A stretch of DNA of 10,866 nt from an uncultured Ruminococcus sp. (GTDB lineage: Bacteria; Bacillota; Clostridia; Oscillospirales; Ruminococcaceae): assembly GCA_947589205.1 (NCBI GenBank), contig CANQCJ010000062.1, forward strand, positions 1 through 10,866, read 5' to 3'. Positions 5,607 to 10,866 of the stretch are shown here, one piece after another (position 1 is the first letter of the stretch; the number at the start of each line of letters is the position of its first letter). The notes below the pieces were generated by a model. The model was not told the DNA's origin, did not search any database, and saw nothing but the letters and a program-made list of their open reading frames with translations. The position numbers and the translations under genes are program-made.

Positions 5607-6380
5607 ATGCAGGATAAGCTTGTTATTGCAGGACATGAATTTGATTCAAGATTTATTTTGGGCTCGGGCAAATTCGATCTGACGCTTATAAAAGCCGCCG
5701 TCGAGCACGCGGGCGCGCAGATCATTACTCTCGCGCTCAGACGCGTAAACAGCTTTCACGGAAATATCTTAGAGCATATCCCCGAGGGGGTAACGCTTCT
5801 GCCGAACACCTCAGGCGCAAGAAACGCCGAGGAAGCCGTTAAAATTGCCCTGCTTGCGCGTGAAGCGGGCTGCGGAGAATTTATAAAAATAGAAGTCATA
5901 CGCGATTCAAAATATCTGCTGCCGGATAATTATGAAACGGCAAAGGCGTGCGAAATGCTCGCTAACAAGGGCTTTATACCGATGCCGTATATGTACCCGG
6001 AGCTTTACGCCGCAAGAGATATGGTAAACGCCGGAGCTGCCGCTATAATGCCGCTCGCTTCTCCTATCGGCTCAAACAGAGGTCTTGCGACAAAGGAATT
6101 TATACGGATACTTATTGAAGAAATCGACCTGCCGATAATCGTCGACGCAGGTATCGGCAGACCCTCTCAGGCTTGCGAGGCTATGGAAATGGGCGCGGAC
6201 GCGGTAATGGCAAACACCGCTATCGCTACCGCCGGAAGCATCGTACAGATGGCGCAGGCGTTCAAAAACGCGATAAACGCCGGCAGGACCGCTTACCTTG
6301 CGGGTCTCGGCAGAGTGCTCGACAAGGCTGACGCTTCTTCTCCGCTTACCGGCTTTATAAATGACGGAGGAACAAAATAA
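5607..6380 (+). CDS. thiG: ThiG, thiazole synthase
   Basis: ThiG is a TIM-barrel enzyme that condenses 1-deoxy-D-xylulose 5-phosphate, dehydroglycine and the ThiS thiocarboxylate into the thiamine thiazole phosphate. This 257-residue copy is of normal length. Visible family motifs are RFILGSGKF (15-23), ALRRVNSF (43-50), LLPNTSGARNAEEAV (64-78), EFIKIEVI (91-98), LLPDNYET (104-111), PIGSNRGL, VDAGIGRPSQACEAMEMGAD and NTAIA. Lys94 in FIKIEVI corresponds to the lysine that forms the Schiff base with the sugar substrate (Lys96 in Bacillus numbering, from memory). The GSNRG phosphate loop replaces the more usual GSGxG. The start has AAGGAG at 5591-5596, and a 47-base A/T-rich gap separates it from thiS. 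Its TAA (6378-6380) shares its last base with the thiH ATG, and GGAGG at 6366-6370 serves thiH. Confidence 0.96.
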   Translation: MQDKLVIAGHEFDSRFILGSGKFDLTLIKAAVEHAGAQIITLALRRVNSFHGNILEHIPEGVTLLPNTSGARNAEEAVKIALLAREAGCGEFIKIEVIRDSKYLLPDNYETAKACEMLANKGFIPMPYMYPELYAARDMVNAGAAAIMPLASPIGSNRGLATKEFIRILIEEIDLPIIVDAGIGRPSQACEAMEMGADAVMANTAIATAGSIVQMAQAFKNAINAGRTAYLAGLGRVLDKADASSPLTGFINDGGTK

Positions 6381-7546
6381 TGGCTAACGAAAAAACCGAT
6401 CATATGACATATCTTCCGGGAATGGAAATTTTAGAGGATTCCGATATAGGCGATAAGGTCGTAAGTCTTATGAACGCCTACGACCCGGCAAAATACACCG
6501 AAGCCGACGTACTCCGCGCGCTCGAAGCGCAATTCCCCTCCACCGAGGACTTAGCCGCGCTGCTCTCCTTTGCCGCAGAGCCGCACCTTGAAGCTATGGC
6601 TCGCAGGGCGACTGAGGAGACGAGAAAGCATTTCGGGAACAGCGTTTATCTTTTTACCCCGCTTTATATCGCAAACTACTGCGAGAACCGCTGCGTTTAC
6701 TGCGGCTTTAACTGCGACAACAGGATCCGCCGCGCAAAGCTCGACGCCGACGGCATACGGCGCGAGATGAAAGCGATAGCTTCTACCGGTATGGAGGAGG
6801 TGCTTATCCTTACCGGAGAAAGCAGAAAAATGAGCAGCGTCGAATATATTGGTCAAGCCTGCAGGATAGCTCATGAGTATTTTAAAAATGTAGGAATAGA
6901 GGTCTATCCGATGAATACCGATGAATATGCCTATCTTCACCAATGCGGCGCTGATTATGTGACGGTATTTCAGGAGACCTACAACAGCGACAGGTATGAA
7001 CAGCTTCACCTCGGCGGACACAAGAGGATCTACCCCTACCGCCTTAACGCGCAGGAAAGAGCGATACGCGGCGGAATGAGAGGCGTGGCGTTCGCAGCTC
7101 TGCTCGGACTGGACGATTTCAGGAAGGACGCTTTCGCCGCGGGAGTCCACGCCTATCTGATACAAAGAAAATATCCTCACGCGGAGATATCCTTCTCCTG
7201 CCCGAGATTAAGACCTATCGTCAACAACGACAAAATAAAGCCCGTGGGCGTCGGGGAACGTCAGCTTTTGCAGGTAATGTGCGCCTTCAGGATATTCATG
7301 CCGTTCGCGGGACTTACCATATCTACGCGCGAACGAGCGGGATTCCGCGACAACGTTGTCGGTATGTGCGCTACTAAGATCTCCGCAGGAGTAAGCACCG
7401 GTATAGGCAGCCACACCGATGAAGAGTCTCTCGGCGACGACCAGTTTGAGATAAGCGATGAACGCTCGCTCGAGGAGGTCTGCGCGGCGATAAGCGCGCG
7501 CGGCTTGCAGCCGGTTTTGAACGACTATGTTTACATTCCCGAATAA
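6380..7546 (+). CDS. thiH: ThiH, 2-iminoacetate synthase (radical SAM)
   Basis: ThiH cleaves L-tyrosine with a 5'-deoxyadenosyl radical to give dehydroglycine (2-iminoacetate) for ThiG, plus p-cresol. The oxygen-sensitive 4Fe-4S cluster is bound by Cys101, Cys105 and Cys108 in YCENRCVYCGF, the CX3CX2C radical SAM motif. TGESRK (about 144-149), EVYPM and QETYNSDRYEQLHLGG (tyrosine-lyase family), GLDDFRKDAFA and FSCPRLRPI follow in the expected order. The 388 residues match ThiH well. Use of ThiH instead of the oxygen-dependent glycine oxidase ThiO fits an anaerobe. The ribosome site is GGAGG, nine bases before the ATG and inside thiG. The last 20 bases of thiH overlap the next gene. NocL or tryptophan lyases share the fold but do not fit this operon. 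Confidence 0.95.
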   Translation: MANEKTDHMTYLPGMEILEDSDIGDKVVSLMNAYDPAKYTEADVLRALEAQFPSTEDLAALLSFAAEPHLEAMARRATEETRKHFGNSVYLFTPLYIANYCENRCVYCGFNCDNRIRRAKLDADGIRREMKAIASTGMEEVLILTGESRKMSSVEYIGQACRIAHEYFKNVGIEVYPMNTDEYAYLHQCGADYVTVFQETYNSDRYEQLHLGGHKRIYPYRLNAQERAIRGGMRGVAFAALLGLDDFRKDAFAAGVHAYLIQRKYPHAEISFSCPRLRPIVNNDKIKPVGVGERQLLQVMCAFRIFMPFAGLTISTRERAGFRDNVVGMCATKISAGVSTGIGSHTDEESLGDDQFEISDERSLEEVCAAISARGLQPVLNDYVYIPE

Positions 7547-8090
7547 GATCATCGCCGTCTCGGCTTCCCGGATCTGTCCGCGCCCGCTCGAAGAACAGGT
7601 GCCGAGATTGGCTCAGGCGGGTATAAAAAAACTGATACTGCGCGAAAAGCAGCTTGACGAGGACGAGTATCTGCGCCTTGCCGAAAAAGTGCTTGCAAGC
7701 TGCGAAAAATACGGCGTTGAGCTTATTATACATTTTTATCCGTTCGCTGCTAAAAAGCTTAACATACCTTTTCTTCATATGCCGCTCGATAAGATATCGC
7801 CCGATATGAGCGTTCAATTTGAAACACTTGGCTGTTCGGTGCATTCGCTTGACGATGTGAAAAAAGCAAAAGAGCTTGGAGCAAACAGGATAGCCGCAGG
7901 GCATATTTTTGAGACCGACTGCAAAAAGGATCTGCCTCCGAGAGGACTTGATTTTCTTTCTGAGGTCTGCAAAAGCGCGGGAGATATACCCGTTTACGCT
8001 ATCGGCGGCATAAACGAAAAAAATATATCCGACGCGCTCGGCGCGGGAGCACAGGGAGTTTGCATGATGTCGGAAATGATGAAGATATAA
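7527..8090 (+). CDS. tenI: TenI-type thiazole tautomerase (ThiE/TenI family)
   Basis: This 187-residue TIM barrel belongs to the ThiE/TenI family. Several features point to TenI: SVHSLDD (104-110), with His106 at the position of the proposed catalytic His122 of Bacillus TenI; GHIFETDCKK (125-134), nearly identical to Bacillus TenI as I recall it; and PRGL (138-141). The ThiE residues that hold the pyrimidine pyrophosphate are missing: LILREK replaces the QxREK pattern, and IIHFYP stands where ThiE has an Asn-Asp pair. Phosphate-binding IPVYAIGGI (154-162) is present. The chain stops soon after the last barrel strand, so it is about 15-20 residues shorter than usual. TenI converts the ThiG product to the aromatic thiazole. 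The ATG at 7527 lies inside thiH with no clear ribosome site, suggesting translational coupling. Automatic annotation as thiE is likely but probably wrong. Confidence 0.82.
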   Translation: MFTFPNKIIAVSASRICPRPLEEQVPRLAQAGIKKLILREKQLDEDEYLRLAEKVLASCEKYGVELIIHFYPFAAKKLNIPFLHMPLDKISPDMSVQFETLGCSVHSLDDVKKAKELGANRIAAGHIFETDCKKDLPPRGLDFLSEVCKSAGDIPVYAIGGINEKNISDALGAGAQGVCMMSEMMKI

Positions 8091-8110
8091 ACAGGGAGAA
8101 GCTTTAAATT

Positions 8111-8971
8111 ATGGAAGGACTTTACCAGGTAAAAGTAATAAAAGAGCTGCTCGGCAGGCACGGCTTCAGCTTTTCAAAAAAATTAGGACAGAATTTCCTT
8201 ATAGATCCTTCGGTCTGTCCCAAAATAGCGGAGATGGGCAATGCTAAAAGCGGCTTCGGGATAATCGAGATAGGCGCGGGAGTCGGCGTGCTCACGCATG
8301 AGCTTGCGGCGCGCGCGGACAAGGTGTGCGCTATCGAAGTGGACGAACGTCTGCTGCCGGTGCTGGCGGAAACGCTCGCTGAACACAAAAACGTTAAGGT
8401 GCTTCGCGGAGACGTTTTAAAAGTAGATCTCGCCTCGCTTATAAGAGACGAATTTGACGGTCTTAACGCCGCAGTCTGCGCCAATCTGCCCTACTACATA
8501 ACCTCGCCGGTAATAATGCGCCTGCTCGAAGAACGGCTGCCGGTCAGCTCCGTCACCGTTATGGTGCAAAAGGAAGCCGCCGTCAGACTTTGCGCTGCTC
8601 CCGGAGAAAGAAGCTGCGGCGCGGCAAGCTTCGCGGTCAGATATTTCAGCGAACCGAAAAGGCTTTTCGACGTTTCAAGGGGCAGCTTTTATCCGTCTCC
8701 GAACGTCGACAGCAGCGTTGTCAGATTCGATATAAGAAGCGAAACGCCCGATTTTGTTGACGACGAGAAATTTTTCTTTACGGTCGTCCGTGCAGCCTTT
8801 CAGCAGCGCAGAAAAACTCTCTGCAATTCCGTTTCAGCCGCCCTCGGTATTGACAAGCAGCTCGTTACACAAGCCGCGCAAAAAGCCGGAACAGACCCGT
8901 CCGTCCGCCCGGAGGCGATGACGCTTGAAGGCATGGCGGCGTTTGCTGAGGAGCTTAAAAAAATCAGGTAA
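8111..8971 (+). CDS. rsmA: RsmA (KsgA), 16S rRNA adenine dimethyltransferase
   Basis: RsmA uses SAM to dimethylate two adjacent adenines in the 3' terminal hairpin of 16S rRNA (A1518 and A1519 in E. coli numbering), a late step of 30S assembly. Loss gives kasugamycin resistance. This 286-residue copy has FSKKLGQNFLID (21-32), SAM motif I IIEIGAGVGVLT (51-62), Glu76 in AIEVDE for the ribose, GDVLK (100-104) and catalytic-loop NLPYYITSPV (125-134). FYPSPNVDSSVVRF and FQQRRKTL follow in the C-terminal half. All key residues are present. The ATG follows GGGAGA by about 11 bases. The gene begins 20 bases after tenI with no terminator between, so it is probably read in part from the thiamine operon; a weak promoter may exist near 8060-8091. 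A strong terminator follows. Confidence 0.96.
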   Translation: MEGLYQVKVIKELLGRHGFSFSKKLGQNFLIDPSVCPKIAEMGNAKSGFGIIEIGAGVGVLTHELAARADKVCAIEVDERLLPVLAETLAEHKNVKVLRGDVLKVDLASLIRDEFDGLNAAVCANLPYYITSPVIMRLLEERLPVSSVTVMVQKEAAVRLCAAPGERSCGAASFAVRYFSEPKRLFDVSRGSFYPSPNVDSSVVRFDIRSETPDFVDDEKFFFTVVRAAFQQRRKTLCNSVSAALGIDKQLVTQAAQKAGTDPSVRPEAMTLEGMAAFAEELKKIR

Positions 8972-8982
8972 AAAAATATAAA

Positions 8983-9016
8983 AGCCGTTTGCGTTTTGCG
9001 TGAACGGCTCTTTTTT
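8983..9016 (+). terminator. Rho-independent terminator after rsmA
   Basis: AGCCGTT (8983-8989) pairs with AACGGCT (9003-9009) around a 13-base loop. One C and then T6 (9011-9016) follow. It lies 12 bases after the rsmA stop and separates this unit from spoIIE. Confidence 0.88.
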
Positions 9017-9050
9017 ATCGACATATTTCTTGTTTATGCTTTGCTATAAT
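9017..9050 (+). promoter_or_regulatory. spoIIE promoter with a Spo0A-type box
   Basis: The -10 is a perfect TATAAT (9045-9050) with TGC before it (9042-9044). The best -35 candidate, TCGACA (9018-9023), lies 21 bases upstream, much longer than the usual 17. The same bases form ATCGACA (9017-9023), the complement of TGTCGAT, which matches six of seven bases of the Spo0A box TGTCGAA. A 0A box on a widely spaced sigma-A -35 is the arrangement known for Spo0A-activated spoIIE and spoIIG promoters in Bacillus. Transcription would start near 9057. Confidence 0.65.
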
Positions 9051-9095
9051 GTTTTTATAAGGATCTATCTTTTCAAAAAAAGGAAGTGTAAGGGC

Positions 9096-10866
9096 ATGAA
9101 CAAGCTTAAAACCAAAACAAACGCGGTATTCGACCCGGCGGATACCGCTTCTTATGCGGTAAAAAAACCGCTTCTTTGCTCGGCGGCTGCGGCTGCGGCG
9201 GGCTTTATCCTGACATTTTCAAAAATGGCGGGCTATCCGGGATACATGAACGTCGCCTGCGCGGCTATAGCCGGAGCGTATTCTCCCGCGGTTCTTATCG
9301 GGGCGGCTGTGAGCTGCGCCATAAAAGGCGGCTTTGCAGCCCGGGCGGTACAGCTCGGGGCGATGCTTACTATTACAGCGCTCAACGTTTTTTTCCCCGA
9401 TCATTCAAAAAACGGCGAGCCTGTACGGCTGTCTCTGACCACCGCCGCCATAGCTTTGCTTTTCAGCTCGGTAGCGGGCGCGGTGTACGCTCAGGATTAT
9501 CCGGTAGCATTAAGAATGATAAATTCGCTGATGTGCGCCTGCACGGTCTACGCGGCGGCTTTTGTAAGACAAAGCGCGCTCAGCGGCAGGGCGATGCGGA
9601 TTCGCGGTCTTAACGCTGTATACCTTGCAATGCTCTATGTTTCCGTGACCGCTTCGCTTTGTTCTATATCCCTTAGCGTTTTTAACATAGGACGAATATT
9701 CGGCTGTATGTGCGTGCAGATAGCCGCGAAAAAACGCCGCGCCGCAGGAGGTGCGGTAATAGGCGCGCTGACGGCGGTCTCCGTTACGCTTTGCAGCTCG
9801 TATCTTTCAAAAAACACCATGCTGCTTGCCGCCGCAGGACTTATCTGCTCGGCGTTTTGCGATTTCGGCAGGATAGCCGCAGCCGTATCGTTCATGATCT
9901 CGGCAAGCGCGGCTCTCGCCGCGGCGGGACTTAATTCCGACACGTTCAATATGCTTGCCGATATCATCGCAGGTTCTGCGGTATTTGCAGCGCTTCCCTC
10001 CAATATGCTCTCAAAGCTCTTTTCAAGCTTTTTGCTGTTTAACGACCCTGCCGACAGCGCGGGTCAGACCGCGTCCTCGCGCCTGACGTTTGCCGCGGCG
10101 ACCATCTCGGAAATAAAAGAAAAGCTCGCGCTCGTTTCCGATACCGTTGAAGCGCGCGCACAAAGCGTTACCCTCGGTCAAAGGGTCGCCGACGCCGCCT
10201 GTCCTGACTGCCGGCTTTGCGAGGACTGCCGAAAAAACGGCGGCACTCAGCGTCTGATAAAGCTTTGCGACAAAAACGGCGCGGACAAGAGCTTCCGCCC
10301 CGCAGGCACCACCGTCTATGCCTTACTGCACGAAATACTTATAAAGTGCATAAACGATGAGCTTTCCGACCGCGCGGACGCGGCACGGCTCAAAGAACTC
10401 AGAATGCTGCTAAGAGAACAGCTGGGCTCTGTGTCGGATATACTTAACGACCTCTCCTGCCGTCTCTCAAGGCGGCGGGAGATAGACAGCGCGCTTTCGG
10501 CGGCGGCTAAGGCTTATTTTGAACGCGAGGGCTTTTCCGGAGTAAGAGCCTGCGTTTATATCGACGAAAACCGCTGCCGCAGAGCGGAGATATATCTTTC
10601 CGGAAGCTGTAAGCCTGAGGCTCTTTCACTGACCGCCGGACTTTGCCGCGCGCTCGAATGCGATCTTGAGCTGCCCGGCATCACCGAAACAAACAGAATG
10701 ACCAAGCTTGAATTTGACGAGATACCTCCGTTTTCCGCCGACTTCGGAAGCTACTGCGCTTCGCGCACCGAAAACTCCTGCTCGGGCGATACCTTGGAGA
10801 CCGTTGAATGCTCCGCGGGGGAAAAATATCTGCTGCTCTCCGACGGCATGGGCTCGGGCAAGCGCG
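9096..10866 (+). CDS. spoIIE: SpoIIE, stage II sporulation protein E (PP2C phosphatase), 3' end missing
   Basis: An unbroken frame of 590 residues runs off the right edge. SpoIIE is a polytopic membrane phosphatase that dephosphorylates the anti-anti-sigma factor SpoIIAA to switch on sigma-F in the forespore, and also works at the asymmetric septum. Residues about 24-320 are a series of Ala-rich hydrophobic helices. A central cytoplasmic region follows, with four cysteines at Cys369, 372, 375 and 378 and a helical stretch to about 490. The PP2C domain then begins: CSGDTLE (562-568) and YLLLSDGMGSGKR (578-590). Asp583 of DGMG is a metal ligand equivalent to Asp610 of Bacillus SpoIIE, as I recall it. 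The start follows GGAAG and AGGG sequences at 9082-9094. The rest of the phosphatase domain, perhaps 200-240 residues, is outside. Its presence implies that the organism sporulates or recently did. Confidence 0.94.
   Translation, partial: MNKLKTKTNAVFDPADTASYAVKKPLLCSAAAAAAGFILTFSKMAGYPGYMNVACAAIAGAYSPAVLIGAAVSCAIKGGFAARAVQLGAMLTITALNVFFPDHSKNGEPVRLSLTTAAIALLFSSVAGAVYAQDYPVALRMINSLMCACTVYAAAFVRQSALSGRAMRIRGLNAVYLAMLYVSVTASLCSISLSVFNIGRIFGCMCVQIAAKKRRAAGGAVIGALTAVSVTLCSSYLSKNTMLLAAAGLICSAFCDFGRIAAAVSFMISASAALAAAGLNSDTFNMLADIIAGSAVFAALPSNMLSKLFSSFLLFNDPADSAGQTASSRLTFAAATISEIKEKLALVSDTVEARAQSVTLGQRVADAACPDCRLCEDCRKNGGTQRLIKLCDKNGADKSFRPAGTTVYALLHEILIKCINDELSDRADAARLKELRMLLREQLGSVSDILNDLSCRLSRRREIDSALSAAAKAYFEREGFSGVRACVYIDENRCRRAEIYLSGSCKPEALSLTAGLCRALECDLELPGITETNRMTKLEFDEIPPFSADFGSYCASRTENSCSGDTLETVECSAGEKYLLLSDGMGSGKR

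Noticed and set aside
6551..7180. Long minus-strand reading frame of 209 codons
   Set aside because: It lies wholly opposite thiH, whose motifs are unmistakable, and its translation shows no family motif. It reflects codon bias of the real gene.
7374..7904. Minus-strand reading frame of 176 codons across the thiH-tenI junction
   Set aside because: Both overlapped + strand genes are clearly real, and the antisense product is low-complexity Arg/Ser/Cys-rich.
9176..9613. Gly/Arg-rich + strand frame of 145 codons
   Set aside because: It is another frame of spoIIE. The spoIIE frame from 9096 is open to the window end and has membrane helices and the DGMG motif.

Overview
The window looks like part of the chromosome of an anaerobic, endospore-forming Clostridia, most like the Oscillospiraceae/Ruminococcaceae. 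The signs are a sporulation phosphatase (SpoIIE), the oxygen-sensitive radical-SAM route to the thiamine thiazole (ThiH rather than ThiO), strong AGGAGG-type ribosome sites, near-consensus sigma-A promoters and frequent ATA isoleucine codons. All genes lie on the + strand. I see no tRNA, rRNA, insertion sequence, CRISPR array or phage gene.

Layout. (1) Bases 2-3096 hold a tight run of four genes: the 3' end of trmB (tRNA m7G46 methyltransferase), a membrane-anchored acidic extracytoplasmic protein of unknown function, a two-helix membrane protein with a TPR-like cytoplasmic domain, and a 1-phosphofructokinase-type PfkB kinase. Gaps are 3, 19 and 1 bases, so they are probably co-transcribed. 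(2) After an A/T-rich 157-base gap comes a membrane-anchored NERD-domain protein (3254-4102), probably its own unit. (3) A promoter region with helically phased TCATAA repeats precedes a coiled-coil, single-pass membrane protein of unknown function (4202-5215). (4) A perfect consensus promoter and a structured, terminator-containing leader precede thiS-thiG-thiH-tenI, followed 20 bases later by rsmA (16S rRNA dimethyltransferase). (5) After a terminator, a promoter with Spo0A-type features drives spoIIE, which runs off the right edge.

How the genes work together. ThiS carries sulfur as a C-terminal thiocarboxylate, ThiH makes dehydroglycine from tyrosine, and ThiG joins these with deoxyxylulose phosphate to form the thiazole. 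The TenI-like protein probably tautomerises the ThiG product. ThiF, a true ThiE, ThiC and ThiD are not in the window, and no TPP riboswitch is visible in front of thiS. A strand-specific hairpin-plus-U-tract leader sits there instead.

Most interesting are the thiS leader, the Spo0A-like spoIIE promoter, the TCATAA operator-like array and the two unknown genes between trmB and pfkB. I did not find convincing evidence of an entirely new multi-gene system.
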